DNA of 64,000 nt from Sorangium aterium (GCF_028368935.1 NZ_JAQNDK010000001.1:2480001-2544000); one strand, 5' to 3'. Positions 1 through 10,113 are shown, counted from the stretch's first letter. Notes: a model not told the origin generated them from the sequence alone. A program made the numbers and translations.

Positions 1-62
1 CTATGCTCCCCTACCGAGCGGCCCTCGACGGCATCGCCTAACAGCACCGCGCCGGCGCCCCC

Positions 63-1700
63 TCAGCGCGCCAGACGGTACGTCGCGTCGAACGGCGAGC
101 CGCCCTGCGGCACCTCCCGCGCGACGCCGCGCTCCGGGTTCGCCGCGAGGTGGCGCAGGACCCAGAAGACCGTCTCGACGTCGTCCGTGCCCGCCGCCTT
201 CGCGACCTCCGCGAGCGACAGCGCGCGGCCCGCGCTCGCGCCGAGCGCCGCGAGCACCTTGGCCTGCAGGTCGAGCACCTCCTGCGCCGCCTTCTTGCCG
301 GCCTCGACGCCGGGCTGGTGGTACGCGTTGATGCCCACGAGCGACGCGTACAGGCCCACCGCGCGCTCGTAGAGCGCGATCAGCATGCCGACGGCGCGCG
401 CGTCGACCGTGTCGATCGTGATCGTGATCGACTCGCGCCCGCTCTCGGTCAGCGCCTTGCGCGTCCCCTGGAGGAAGCCGTCGAGGTAGTCGCCCGTCGT
501 GACGCCGGGGTCGACCTCGAGCACGCCGCGCGACGGCGCGCGATCCCGCAGCACCTCGATGAACGTGACGAAGAAGTTGTCGAGCCCGTCACGGAGCTGC
601 TGCACGTACGCGTGCTGATCCGTCGAGCCCTTGTTGCCGTACACGGCGATGCCCTGGAAGACCTCCTTGCCCTGCCGATCGAGCCGCTTGCCGAGCGACT
701 CCATCACGAGCTGCTGGAGGTAGCGCGAGAAGAGCTCGAGCCGGTCCTTGTAGGGCAGCAGCACCATGTCCTTCCGGCCCACGCCGCCCGTCGCCGAGTA
801 CCAGGCGAGCGCGAGCAGCGCCGCCGGGTTCCGGGGCACCTCCTTCGAGCGCGTGGCCTCGTCCGTCTCGCGCGCCCCCTGCAGCATCTCGACGATCGAC
901 AGCCCCTGGAGCGCCGCCGGCAGCAGGCCGACCGCAGAGAGCTCGCTCGTGCGACCGCCGACCCAGTCCCACATCGGGAAGCGGGCGAGGAAGCCGTGCT
1001 TCGTCGCGTACCGGTCGAGCTCGCTGCCGTCCCCCGTCACCGCGACCGCGTGCGCGCCGAGCGAGAGGCCGAGCCGACGGTACGCCGCCTCGAGCTCGAG
1101 CATTCCGTTGCGCGTCTCCTTCGTCCCGCCCGACTTCGAGATGATCACCGCGAGCGTCGCGCCGAGATCGTCCCCGATGGCGTCCAGCGTGCGATCGATC
1201 CCGTCGGGATCCGTGTTGTCGAAGAAATGGATCTGCATCCGGTCGGCCGGCGTCCCCAGCGCCGAGGCGACGAACTGAGGCCCGAGCGCCGAGCCGCCGA
1301 TCCCGACGACGAGCACCCTGCTGAAGCGGGCCGACCGCTCCGGCCGGACCCGCGCCGCGTGAACGTCCGCGGCGAAGCTCAGGATCCGCGCGTTCGTCTC
1401 CTCGATCGCCGCGCGGAGCGCCGCCTCGGGCGCGAGCTCCGGCGCGCGCAGCCAGTAGTGGCCGACCCGGCGGCCCTCGTCAGGATTCGCGATGCTCCCG
1501 CCCTCGAGCGCCGCCATCTCGGCCAGCGCCGCCTGAATCCGCGGTTCCATCGTGGTAAAAAAGTCGCTCCCGAAGCGGATCCGGCTCACGTCCAGCCAGA
1601 GACCGAGGCTGGGATCGTGGAAGAGGTGGTCCCGGAAGCGATCGAAGGGGAGGACGGCGGGCGCCGGTCCTCGACCCGGGGTTCTGCGGTCTTGATCCAT
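63..1700 (-). CDS. pgi: Glucose-6-phosphate isomerase
   Basis: Interconverts glucose 6-phosphate and fructose 6-phosphate in the cytoplasm. The 545-residue product carries the phosphosugar-binding glycine motif [11 protein letters not shown], the sugar-phosphate loop [13 protein letters not shown] and the catalytic stretch [18 protein letters not shown]-terminal tail of about 60 residues ([20 protein letters not shown] and beyond) resembles a small winged-helix appendage, and this long form of the enzyme is seen in several phyla. The ATG at 1700 is chosen because family similarity begins just inside it. The frame stays open upstream, but only antisense to sucA. It is divergent from sucA across a 144-bp gap that must hold both promoters. 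Confidence 0.95.
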   Translation of the reverse strand: MDQDRRTPGRGPAPAVLPFDRFRDHLFHDPSLGLWLDVSRIRFGSDFFTTMEPRIQAALAEMAALEGGSIANPDEGRRVGHYWLRAPELAPEAALRAAIEETNARILSFAADVHAARVRPERSARFSRVLVVGIGGSALGPQFVASALGTPADRMQIHFFDNTDPDGIDRTLDAIGDDLGATLAVIISKSGGTKETRNGMLELEAAYRRLGLSLGAHAVAVTGDGSELDRYATKHGFLARFPMWDWVGGRTSELSAVGLLPAALQGLSIVEMLQGARETDEATRSKEVPRNPAALLALAWYSATGGVGRKDMVLLPYKDRLELFSRYLQQLVMESLGKRLDRQGKEVFQGIAVYGNKGSTDQHAYVQQLRDGLDNFFVTFIEVLRDRAPSRGVLEVDPGVTTGDYLDGFLQGTRKALTESGRESITITIDTVDARAVGMLIALYERAVGLYASLVGINAYHQPGVEAGKKAAQEVLDLQAKVLAALGASAGRALSLAEVAKAAGTDDVETVFWVLRHLAANPERGVAREVPQGGSPFDATYRLAR

Positions 1701-1844
1701 GGCCCCCCTTCTACCGCTTCTCCCTACCGTTTCTCCAGGCGGTCGAACCCCTTGCCCGGACGATGTTCCGGCCCACGAGGCGGAGTCATCGGAAAACGAC
1801 TCTAGCGTGCCGGCCCGACACGCGTTATTTGCAGCCCGACCACG

Positions 1845-4785
1845 ATGCAGCTTGATTTCGGAATCAATGCAGGGCTCGTCGAGGAGCTCTATGCCCAGTA
1901 CCTCGAGAACCCGGAGTCGGTAGACCCCGGCTGGCGCTCGTTTTTCGAGGGAAAGAACGGCGGAGCGACGCCGAGCAGGCTGCCCGCTCCGGCGCCGCCG
2001 CCGACCATCCAGCATCAGGTGCTGCGGCCCGGAAACGGGAACGGGCACGGGTACGGGAATGGCAAGACGAACACGAACGGCGAGGCCGCGAAGACGCTGG
2101 AGGCCGCGTTCGCACGGACGCTGAGCGAGCACCCGAGCTCGCCCGAGTCCTCGCGCGATCTCAAGGTGCTCGCGGAGGCCGCGATCAAGGCGCGCGTCTA
2201 CGCCCTCGTGAACGCCTACCGCGTGCGCGGCCACCTCTTCGCGCACGTCGACCCGCTCGGCCTGCCGCCCGCCACGCCGCCCGAGCTCGACCTGACGAAC
2301 TTCGGGCTCCGGGTCGAGGATCTCGAGCTGCCCTTCCCGACGACCGACCTCGCCGGCGTGCCGCCCGTCCTCACGCTGCGCGAGATCATCCGCCGGCTCG
2401 AGGAGACGTACTGTCGCTCGATCGGCGTCGAGTTCACGTTCATCGAGGAGCCCGAGGCGCGCCAGTGGCTCCAGCAGCAGATGGAGTCGACGCGCAACCG
2501 GCTCACGCTCGACCGCCAGAAGCAGCTCCGGATCCTCACGAAGCTCTCCGACGCCGAGATCTTCGAGCAGTTCATCCACAAGTCCTACGAGGCGGGCACG
2601 AAGCGCTTCTCGCTCGAGGGCGCCGAGAGCCTCATCCCGCTGCTCGACCTCATCATCGAGCGCGCGGGGGCGCACGAGGTCGACGAGATCGTGGTCGGCA
2701 TGGCGCACCGCGGCCGGCTGAACGTCCTCGCGAACATCATGGACAAGAGCCTGCGCGAGATCTTCGCGGCCTTCGAGGACAAGAACGCGGAGCGCCACCT
2801 CGGCAGCGGCGACGTCAAGTACCACCTCGGCTACTCGACCGATCGCACGCTCGAGAACGGGCGCAACGTCCACCTCACGCTCACGTTCAACCCGAGCCAC
2901 CTCGAGTTCGTGAACCCCGTCGTGCAGGGGCGCGTCCGCGCGAAGCAGGACCGGCGGCTCGCCGACGGCGCCGCCGACGCGCGCCGCGCGCGTGATGCCG
3001 CTGCTCATCCACGGCGACGCGGCGTTCATCGGGCAGGGCGTCGTCGCCGAGACGCTCAACATGATGAACCTGCCGGGCTACACGACGAGCGGCACGGTCC
3101 ACGTCATCGTGAACAACCAGGTCGGGTTCACGACCGATCCGATGGAAGGGCGCTCGACCCGCTATGCGTCCGACATCACGCGGATGCTCAAGGTCCCGGT
3201 GTTCCACGTGAACGGCGAGGACCCGGAGGCGGTCGCCCACGTCGCGCAGCTCGCGATCGACTACCGCACGCGCTTCGGCTCCGACGTGATCATCGACATG
3301 TACTGCTACCGGCGGTACGGCCACAACGAGGGCGACGAGCCGCGCTACACGCAGCCGCGGATGTACGCCGCGATCGACAAGAAGCCCACCGTCCGGCAGG
3401 TGTACGTCCGGCGCCTCATGGAGCTCGGGCAGGTCACCGAGGAGAAGGCCGACGAGATCGTCGTGCGGCGCCGCGAGGCGCTCGCCGCCGCGCTCGACGA
3501 GGTGAAGCAGAAGGGCTTCGCGCCGGTGCTGTACTCGATGGGCGGCGTGTGGTCGCACTACCGCGGCGGCGCCGACCACGCGACGCCGGAGGTGCCGACG
3601 AGCGTGCCGGCCGAGAAGCTCATCGCGCTGTCGGAGAAGCTCCTCGAGCTGCCCGAGGGCTTCAAGGCGCACCCGAAGGTGCTGCCGACGCTCCAGCAGC
3701 GGCACGACAAGCTCGTCGCCGGCGAGCCGTTCGACTGGGGCACGGGCGAGATGCTCGCCTACGCCTCGCTGCTCGCCGAGAAGACGCCGGTGCGGCTCTC
3801 CGGTCAGGACGTGCAGCGCGGCACCTTCAGCCACCGGCACGCGGTGCTGCGCGACGTCGACACGAGCGCGCGCTTCGCGCCGCTGTCGCGCGTGGCCGAG
3901 GGGCCGGCGCGCTTCGAGGCATACAACAGCCCGCTCAGCGAGGCGGGCGTGCTCGGCTTCGACTTCGGCTACAGCCTCGACTACCCGGACGGGCTCGTCA
4001 TCTGGGAGGCGCAGTTCGGCGACTTCCTGAACGGCGCGCAGGTCATCGTCGATCAGTTCCTCACGTCGAGCGAGGACAAGTGGCACCGGCTGAGCGGCAT
4101 CGTGCTCTTGCTGCCGCACGGCTACGAGGGCCAGGGGCCGGAGCACTCGAGCGCGCGCATCGAGCGCTGCCTGCAGAACAGCGCCGAGGACAACATCCAG
4201 GTGTGCAACCTGACGACGCCGGCGCAGCTGTTCCACGTGCTGCGGCGGCAGGTGCACAGGCCCTGGCGCAAGCCGCTCATCATCGCGACGCCGAAGAGCC
4301 TGCTGCGCGTCCCGGCGACGTCGAAGGGCCCGCACCGGCCCGTGTCGACGATCAAGGATCTCTCCGAGGGCCAGTTCCACCGCGTGCTGCCCGACACGAG
4401 CGGGGTCGATCCGGCGGACGTGAAGCGGGTGCTGCTCTGCTCGGGCAAGGTCTACTACGACCTCGCGCTCGCGCGGGAGACGCGCGGGCTCAAGGACGTG
4501 GCGATCCTGCGGCTGGAGCAGCTGTTCCCGCTGAACGACGAGATCGTGAACGCGCTCGCGCCCTACAAGGACGGCACGCCGCTCGTGTGGGTGCAGGAGG
4601 AGCCGCGCAACTACGGCGCCTGGTACTACATCCTCGCGGTGCTCCGGCAGCGCATCGGCGACCGGCTGCCGCTCTCGTGCGTGAGCCGCGCGCCGAGCGC
4701 GAGCCCGGCCACGGGCTCGCGCGCGAGCCACCTCCTCGAGCAGAAGATGCTGATGGACGAGGCGTTCGTCGGGGGCACCCGGTGA
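1845..4785 (+). CDS. sucA: 2-oxoglutarate dehydrogenase E1 component, apparent frameshift near 2950-2992
   Basis: Thiamine-diphosphate-dependent decarboxylase of the TCA-cycle 2-oxoglutarate dehydrogenase complex. The first frame (1845 to about 2950) gives the N-terminal E1 region, including [20 protein letters not shown] and the [10 protein letters not shown] and [20 protein letters not shown] motifs. The rest, from [20 protein letters not shown] through the transketolase C-terminal half, lies one base out of register and ends at 4785. One frame correction between 2950 and 2992 gives a normal protein of about 980 residues. Both halves have intact family motifs on either side of the break. 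A sequencing error in the GC-rich stretch is therefore likelier than true inactivation, but the sequence as given encodes two pieces. Confidence 0.92.
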
Positions 4786-5252
4786 GCGGCGACGCGGCGA
4801 GCCTGCAGGACAGGTACTCGCCGCAAGGCCGCTGCTTCGGCTGCGGGCCGGCGAACGACAGGGGGCTCCGGCTGAAGAGCCGCGTCGAGGGCGACGCGGT
4901 GGTCTGCGACTTCACGCCGGAGCCGCACCACGAGGCGTTCCCGGGGATGCTCAACGGCGGCATCATCGGGGCGCTGCTCGACTGCCACTCGAACTGGACC
5001 GCGGCCTACCACCTGATGAAGGCGCGGGGGGCCGACGCGCCGCCGTGCACGGTGACGGCGGACTTCCACGTGAAGCTGAAGAAGCCGACGCCGCTCGGCG
5101 GCCCGGTGCACCTGCGGGCGCAGGTCGCCGAGGCGGAGGGCGACCGCGTCGTGGTCGAGGCGACCCTGGAGGCGGGCGGGCGGGTCACGGCGACGTGCCG
5201 CGGGACGTTCGTGGCGGTGAAGGAAGGGCACCCGGCCTTCCACCGCTGGTAG
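4782..5252 (+). CDS. PaaI/hotdog-fold thioesterase
   Basis: A 156-residue single-domain hotdog protein, probably an acyl-CoA thioesterase. The N-terminal segment CFGCGPANDRGLRLKS, with paired cysteines, and the central motif FPGMLNGGIIGALLDCHSNW are typical of the PaaI-like branch; the conserved Gly-Gly turn precedes the substrate helix. The GTG start at 4782 overlaps the sucA TGA stop (GTGA), so translation is probably coupled to sucA. That suggests a housekeeping role clearing acyl-CoA esters near the TCA complex. The specific substrate is unknown. It shares its register with the N-terminal half of sucA, which is why one very long open frame runs across both genes. Confidence 0.85.
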   Translation: MSGDAASLQDRYSPQGRCFGCGPANDRGLRLKSRVEGDAVVCDFTPEPHHEAFPGMLNGGIIGALLDCHSNWTAAYHLMKARGADAPPCTVTADFHVKLKKPTPLGGPVHLRAQVAEAEGDRVVVEATLEAGGRVTATCRGTFVAVKEGHPAFHRW

Positions 5253-5254
5253 GC

Positions 5255-5335
5255 GCCGGCTGACGCGCGGCGCGGGCGGCTGCCGCCGCTCGTTGACACT
5301 CGCACACGCACACGCCGGCTGACGCGCGGCGCGGT
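5255..5335. repeat. Pair of 22-bp perfect direct repeats
   Basis: The 22-bp stretch at 5255-5276 recurs exactly at 5314-5335. The copies are 59 bp apart, in the gap between the thioesterase and the barrel protein. A short CAC/ACG-rich segment lies between them. Function unknown; it could be a local duplication or paired protein-binding sites. Confidence 0.7.
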
Positions 5336-5477
5336 CGGCCCGTCCGCGACCGGGAAGGCGTTGCTCGCCGCCTCCGTGGCACACGCGATGCTCGCGCCCC
5401 GGCGCGCGGCGTTCCCGGCGTGGCGCGTGGATCGGATCCGCCGTCCTCGCGGCGCCGCGCAGCGAGGAGGATCCGCA

Positions 5478-6200
5478 ATGAAGGCAAACACCGGGGTCGC
5501 GATCGCCGCGGGAGCGGTCGCCGTGCTCTGCGGGAGCGTCGCCGCTGCGCAGGACTTCGAGGGCGAGGTCCCGCCGAGCTACCTGCGCTCTCCGCTGGGG
5601 GCGCCTGCCAACGCGCTCGAGCTCGGCCTCAACCTCGGGTACGCGCAGGGGTTCGGCGACATCGGGAGCGAGCGGCGCGTGCGCGACGTGGCGGGGCCGG
5701 GGGCGGGCGTGGGCGTGAAGCTCCTCTACCGCGCGGTGCCGAAGGTCGGCCTCGGGCTGACGTCGCGCTACGAGCAGTACACGGCGCAGGGCGCGGAGCA
5801 GGGCGGGGCCGACGTGCGCGGCGTGACGCTGGGCGCGGAGGCGAGCTTTCACCTGGCGCCGTTCGAGCGCGTCGATCCGGTGATCTCGCTGGGCAGCGGC
5901 TACCGGGCGCTGTGGACCGCGGCGCCGCCGGGGGTGAGGGGCGGCACGGTGACCCACGGGATCGAGCTCGGGCGACTCCAGGCGGTGATCGACGTCCGCA
6001 TGTCCGAGAGCGTCGCGCTGGGGCCCACGATCGGCGGCGGGCTCAACCTGTTCCTCTGGGAGAACGCCGAGGGGTCGAGCCTCGGCTGGGAGGTCCCGGG
6101 CGGGCGCGTGAACAGCTTCGTGTTCGCAGGCCTCGAGGGCCGCTTCGACCTGGGTGGGCAGCGCGTGCGGGAGGTCGTCCAGGTCGCGCGGCGGCGGTGA
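5478..6200 (+). CDS. Outer-membrane beta-barrel protein, predicted
   Basis: A 240-residue exported protein. The ATG at 5478 is preceded by AGGAGG (5465-5470) and opens a signal peptide: Lys-Ala start, a hydrophobic core of Ala/Val/Gly, and a likely cleavage after AAAQ. The mature part has alternating hydrophobic/polar stretches rich in Gly and aromatic residues (LNLGYAQGFGDIG, GVGVKLLYRAVPKVGLGLTS, SFVFAGLEGRFDLGG), as in small 8-10 stranded barrels. No enzymatic motif is visible. A surface or periplasmic structural role is inferred from topology only. An upstream in-frame start at 5361 lacks a signal sequence and is not preferred. Confidence 0.75.
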   Translation: MKANTGVAIAAGAVAVLCGSVAAAQDFEGEVPPSYLRSPLGAPANALELGLNLGYAQGFGDIGSERRVRDVAGPGAGVGVKLLYRAVPKVGLGLTSRYEQYTAQGAEQGGADVRGVTLGAEASFHLAPFERVDPVISLGSGYRALWTAAPPGVRGGTVTHGIELGRLQAVIDVRMSESVALGPTIGGGLNLFLWENAEGSSLGWEVPGGRVNSFVFAGLEGRFDLGGQRVREVVQVARRR

Positions 6201-6260
6201 GAGCGGCGCGGGGATGTCATCGTGGAGGCCGCACGCCGCGCACCTTCCGGACGACGCAAG

Positions 6261-6505
6261 CGCCGGCGGGTGGCTCCGCGTGGCGCGGGCGGGCGGGCGC
6301 GGCGAGCACCGACCGAGGTGCCATAAGGTCTCAGGTGGCTCGAGGTCTCAGGCGCGCCTTATGTGGCGCGCGACGAGACGTCCCAGGTGGCAAGGCCCGA
6401 AGGGAGACATGCCGGGCGGTGTTCTCAGCGCAAGCTCCTCGGCCCCTGTCTTGGCGGATGGCCGAGCGCCCGCCCGCCCGCGCCGCGCGGAGCCACCCGC
6501 CGGCG
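6261..6505. repeat. 245-bp inverted-repeat element with 40-bp arms upstream of speD
   Basis: Positions 6261-6300 are the reverse complement of 6466-6505 over 40 bases with a single difference, which would be a U-G wobble in a plus-strand transcript. The 165-base interior has smaller nested pairings (CATAAGG near 6322 with CCTTATG near 6358; GCGCGC pairs) and a duplicated GGTCTCAGG. No coding frame is convincing here. It could be a MITE-like element, a strong structured leader of speD, or a bidirectional terminator. It fills most of the 451-bp gap between the barrel protein and speD. Confidence 0.75.
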
Positions 6506-6651
6506 CGCTCGGCTCGGAATCACCTCGAACCGCCACCGCCGCACGAGGACGACGCCGCCCCGGCCCTCCCGATTCCGTCTCCGCAGCGCCCGGCCTCGGC
6601 TACGCTACGCGGCCTGCGCGGCGCGGACCGACGCGCGCGCCTGCCCGATCG

Positions 6652-7011
6652 ATGCAGCTGTTCATCGCGCTCGCCCTCTTCGAGGGCTGCCCCTTCGATT
6701 TCCTGAACAGCCCGGCCGCGCTGCGCGGCGCGCTGGAGGCGGCCGTCGCCGCGGGATCGTTCACGCTGCTCGAGATGGCGGTCGTCCCGTTCTCTCCGCA
6801 AGGGATCACCGCGTGCGCCGTCGTCGGCGAGTCGCACGTAGCGCTGCACTCCTGGCCCGAGTCGGGGCGGCTCTTCGTCGACGTCGCCTCGTGCAGCACG
6901 CTGGAGAGCGTCCGCCGCGCCGTCGCCGCCATCGGGAGCGCGCTGCCCGAGGGGCGGCTCGCGATCCTCGACGAGCGGGTCGTCGACCCCGCCGGCGCGC
7001 GGGCGCCCTGA
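6652..7011 (+). CDS. speD: S-adenosylmethionine decarboxylase proenzyme
   Basis: Makes decarboxylated S-adenosylmethionine, the aminopropyl donor for spermidine synthesis. This is the short prokaryotic class (119 residues), which self-cleaves to give a pyruvoyl cofactor. The cleavage site is visible as GESHVALHSWPE, with Ser61 as the expected pyruvoyl precursor and the flanking His and Glu conserved. The Cys in FVDVASCS (residue 81) is the expected proton donor. The ATG at 6652 gives the family length; the frame remains open upstream but runs through the inverted-repeat element. No spermidine synthase gene is adjacent. It converges with the POT transporter gene. Confidence 0.9.
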   Translation: MQLFIALALFEGCPFDFLNSPAALRGALEAAVAAGSFTLLEMAVVPFSPQGITACAVVGESHVALHSWPESGRLFVDVASCSTLESVRRAVAAIGSALPEGRLAILDERVVDPAGARAP

Positions 7012-7019
7012 CGCGGCGC

Positions 7020-7042
7020 CGCGCCCTCGCGAAGAGGGCGCG
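7020..7042. terminator. Bidirectional hairpin between convergent speD and POT genes
   Basis: A perfect 9-bp stem (CGCGCCCTC with GAGGGCGCG) and a 5-base loop sit between the two convergent stop codons at 7011 and 7067. There is no U-tract, as is common for high-GC terminators. Confidence 0.6.
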
Positions 7043-7066
7043 CGGCCACGCCGGGCGCGGTGTGGA

Positions 7067-8491
7067 TCAGTGGTGGCCGAGCACGCGGCGGAGCGGCTTG
7101 TTGAACGCGAACATCGCGGCGCCCGCGCCCACGCCGAGCACGGTGAGCATCAGGAAGAACATGTCCTTCGACCAGCGCGTGTAGAAGATGCCGATGTAGC
7201 CGCTCAGCGTGTTGCCGAGGAAGCTCGAGACGAACCACATGCCCATCATCATCGACACGATCCGCACCGGCGAGACCTTGGTCACGAGCGACAGGCCGAT
7301 GGGCGACAGGTAGAGCTCGCCGATCGTGAGCAGCAGCGTGCAGAAGACCGGCCAGAACAGGCTGCCCTTGCCGTCGCCGACGGCCTGCGCGCCGAGGATC
7401 ATCACGATGAACGACAGCCCGAGGATGGTGCAGCCGATCGCCATCTTCGAGACGCTCGTCGGCTCGGAGCCCCGCTTCGCCTGCCAGCGCCAGAAGACGT
7501 CGAGGAGCGGCGCGAACAGGATGATGCAGAGCGGGTTCACCGACTGGAACCACGTCGACGGGATCTGGAAGCCGAGGACGCTCGGCCACACCGTCTTCTC
7601 GTCGGCCCAGGTCTGCATCGTGTTGCCCTGCTGCTCGTAGACCGCCCAGAAGACGATGTTGAGGGCGCAGAGCGCCACGAGCGCGCCGACGCGCTTCCAC
7701 TCGTCGCTGGAGAGCGGCTGCTTCTGCTCGCCGGCGCCCTCCGCCGTCTTCATCAGGTTGTCCTTGGCGAGGTACTTCTGCCCCGCCAGGTAGACGACGA
7801 GCCCAAGGCACATCCCGACGCCCGCGGCGGCGAAGCCGTAGTGCCACCCGTAGACGGCGGCCAGGGTGCCGCACACGAAGTTGCAGATGAAGGCGCCGAG
7901 ATTGATGCCCATGTAGAAGATGGTGAAGGCGCCGTCGCGGCGCGGATCACCCGCCGGGTACAGGCTTCCGACCTGGGTCGAGATGTTGGGCTTGAACGCG
8001 CCGTTGCCGAGGATGAGCAGGAGCAGCGCGATGAAGAACGAGTTCTCGAGCGCCATCACGAAGTGCCCGGCGGCCATCAAGACGCCGCCGATCACCACCG
8101 TCCTGCGCTGCCCCCACACCTTGTCGGCGAGGATGCCGCCGAAGAACGGCGTGAGGTACACGAGGCCCGTGTACAGCCCGTAGAGCATGGACGCCTGCTC
8201 GTTGGGCGCGCTCGGGAGGAGGCCCTTGATGAACTGCCAGGCAAACACCGTCGTCGGATCGCCAGCGACGAGATCGCATGGCTGCGCGTGCTGCCGGCAC
8301 CCCTGGTAGGCCTCTCGCGCGGTGACGAACAGGTAGTTCGCCATATACAGCTTGAGGAGGCCGCGCATGCCGTAATAGGAAAAGCGCTCCCACATCTCCG
8401 CGAAGAAGAGGATCACGAGCCCCGGCGGGTGCTTGAAGCGCCTCTCGAAAGCGGTGACGGGCAGGGCCGGCTCGATTGCTTGCACGCTCAA
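7067..8491 (-). CDS. Proton-dependent oligopeptide transporter (POT/PTR family)
   Basis: Inner-membrane MFS symporter for di- and tripeptides. The diagnostic N-terminal motif EMWERFSYYGMR (ExxER plus tyrosines) and the PTR2 signature FYMGINLGAF are both present, with about 12 to 14 hydrophobic segments. The start is set at TTG 8491, because GGAGAGA lies five bases upstream and the family similarity begins soon after. The frame stays open to 8602, but that extension (Arg/Pro-rich) looks non-coding. The product is 474 residues, normal for the family. No neighbour suggests a particular peptide substrate. Confidence 0.9.
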   Translation of the reverse strand: MSVQAIEPALPVTAFERRFKHPPGLVILFFAEMWERFSYYGMRGLLKLYMANYLFVTAREAYQGCRQHAQPCDLVAGDPTTVFAWQFIKGLLPSAPNEQASMLYGLYTGLVYLTPFFGGILADKVWGQRRTVVIGGVLMAAGHFVMALENSFFIALLLLILGNGAFKPNISTQVGSLYPAGDPRRDGAFTIFYMGINLGAFICNFVCGTLAAVYGWHYGFAAAGVGMCLGLVVYLAGQKYLAKDNLMKTAEGAGEQKQPLSSDEWKRVGALVALCALNIVFWAVYEQQGNTMQTWADEKTVWPSVLGFQIPSTWFQSVNPLCIILFAPLLDVFWRWQAKRGSEPTSVSKMAIGCTILGLSFIVMILGAQAVGDGKGSLFWPVFCTLLLTIGELYLSPIGLSLVTKVSPVRIVSMMMGMWFVSSFLGNTLSGYIGIFYTRWSKDMFFLMLTVLGVGAGAAMFAFNKPLRRVLGHH

Positions 8492-8976
8492 TGCTGTCTC
8501 TCCACGAGCTGGGACCACGCTGCGTGGTGGTCGGGCGATGCGGGGGATCGTGGGGCGCGCTGCCCCTCGGCACGCGGATCCTAGACGATCCGCGGCGCCC
8601 ACGTCACGCGCTTGTTGCGCACAGCGTCGAGCCGGGTGAACAGGGTGTCCACGTGGGCGGCCCTTCTACCCCCGCCGGCGGACAGGTGTGCGGGACGCTC
8701 CGGTCGGCTCTGCGCTGGACGAAGCGGCCGTGGGCCGACGAGCGGCCGCTGCTGCTGGCGGAGCGAGCGCTGCTGCTGGCGCACCAGCCGCCGCGCGGGC
8801 GCTGCCGGCGACGACGGCCTCCGCGGATGGACCGCGTCAGCCCACGCCGTCCTCGGTTGTGCCGGGAGCGTCCCCTTCGCCGCGGGCTCCGCCCTGGCCG
8901 CGAGAGGGCCCCTCCCTCCGCAGGGGAGATCCACAGTCGAGGCTTCCGGTGAGAAGCTGTCGGCTGCAGATGCTTT
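8492..8976. other. Intergenic stretch, no supported gene
   Basis: This 485-bp divergent gap separates the POT transporter and the copper-monooxygenase-like lipoprotein. It holds a perfect 7-bp inverted repeat with a 6-base loop at 8574-8593 (GCGGATC/GATCCGC) and a short direct repeat of GCTGCTGCTGGCG near 8746-8780. The open frames here have no family similarity that I recognise. Confidence 0.5.
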
Positions 8977-10113
8977 GTGATGCAACATCCCAAAACTCGC
9001 TATGTCCCGAGGGACAGAGCATGTTCGACGGGTCTCCTTTGGATTCTCCTTCTCCCTGCCTGCGCGGGCGTCGAGCCGTCGCCGCCGGAGGCGTGCTCTC
9101 CTGGCGAGGAGCGCTTTCGCGGGCGGTGCGTCCAGCCCGCCGCCCGCTACGAGCCTGAGGAGCGCATCGACCGGGACAACGTCGTCGCCTTCGGCGCCGA
9201 GCTCACCCGGCTCGCGCTGCCGGAGCCGCCGCGCAGCGGCTTCAGGATCATCGCGCCGCCGCGGCTCATGGCGCCCGGCGAGGAGGTGACCTTCTGCGTG
9301 TCATGGCCTTTCCCTGCGATCGAGAACACGGCCGTCCACGCGGCGCGCGTCTACGCGACGGGCGGGTTGCATCACAGCAACGTGATCGCCAAGCCGGTCA
9401 ATCCATCGTTCGGGCCGAACCCTTACCCGGGCTGCCATCCTGGCGCCGAGGATCCCTTCGGGACGCTGCCGGCGGCCATCCCGGACGTCCTCTTCGCGAG
9501 CTCCACGCAGATCGTCGGCGAGGAGACGCTCGTGTTCCCGGAGGGGATGGGCTTCACCCTCGATACGTCCCGCGAGATCGCCGCGAGCGTGCACCTGCTC
9601 AACACGTCGCCCGAGCCCGCGGTCGTCGAGCTCGCCTACGACTTCTTCACGATGCCTCTCTCGGAGCGAAAGGAAGAGCTCGCGCCGTTCGTCTTGAGCG
9701 TCAACGACTTCCTCGTCCCGCCGCGCGCCACCCGGACCGTCGGCACGACGTGCTCGACGTTCGGCGGGAACATCGTGTCTCTGATGCCGCACACGCACCG
9801 GTACGCCGATGCCTTCGACGTCGACGTCGTCCACGCGGACGGCGGCGAGGCGCGCGTCTACGAGGGAGGGGCGTTCGATCTGGAGAGCGACATCGAGGTC
9901 TACCGGCCGGCGCTCGCGCTCGGCGAAGGCGACTCCCTCCGGTACGCGTGCAGGTTCCGGAACACGTCGGACCACGATCTCACGTTCGGCTACGGGGACA
10001 ACGAGATGTGCATGCTGTTCGGGTACATGTACCCGCCGGAGAAGCAGGTGGCGGGGATCTCGCTGCACGACGGGGAGCCCTGCATCTCGCTCGGCCTCGG
10101 CGCGCTCCGGTGA
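8977..10113 (+). CDS. Lipoprotein with type II copper ascorbate-dependent monooxygenase fold
   Basis: A 378-residue lipoprotein (LLLPACAG, lipidated Cys29) resembling the two-domain core of PHM/dopamine beta-monooxygenase. All expected copper ligands can be placed: His-His at 132-133 (TGGLHHSNV) and His206 (AASVHLLNT) for the first copper, then His272-x-His274 (MPHTHRY) and Met344 (DNEMCMLFGYMYP) for the second. An extra Cys-rich segment follows the lipobox. This implies an envelope mono-oxygenase acting on an unknown substrate. The start (GTG 8977 or ATG 8980) is uncertain because no strong ribosome binding site is seen. It is transcribed alone, divergent from the POT gene. Confidence 0.75.
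   Translation: MMQHPKTRYVPRDRACSTGLLWILLLPACAGVEPSPPEACSPGEERFRGRCVQPAARYEPEERIDRDNVVAFGAELTRLALPEPPRSGFRIIAPPRLMAPGEEVTFCVSWPFPAIENTAVHAARVYATGGLHHSNVIAKPVNPSFGPNPYPGCHPGAEDPFGTLPAAIPDVLFASSTQIVGEETLVFPEGMGFTLDTSREIAASVHLLNTSPEPAVVELAYDFFTMPLSERKEELAPFVLSVNDFLVPPRATRTVGTTCSTFGGNIVSLMPHTHRYADAFDVDVVHADGGEARVYEGGAFDLESDIEVYRPALALGEGDSLRYACRFRNTSDHDLTFGYGDNEMCMLFGYMYPPEKQVAGISLHDGEPCISLGLGALR

Noticed and set aside
1-62. Partial gene at the left edge
   Set aside because: The 62 bases before the pgi stop show no coding signal.
63-3062. One 999-residue minus-strand ORF
   Set aside because: Only 63-1700 is pgi. The rest is antisense to sucA, Arg/Glu/Leu-rich and without motifs.
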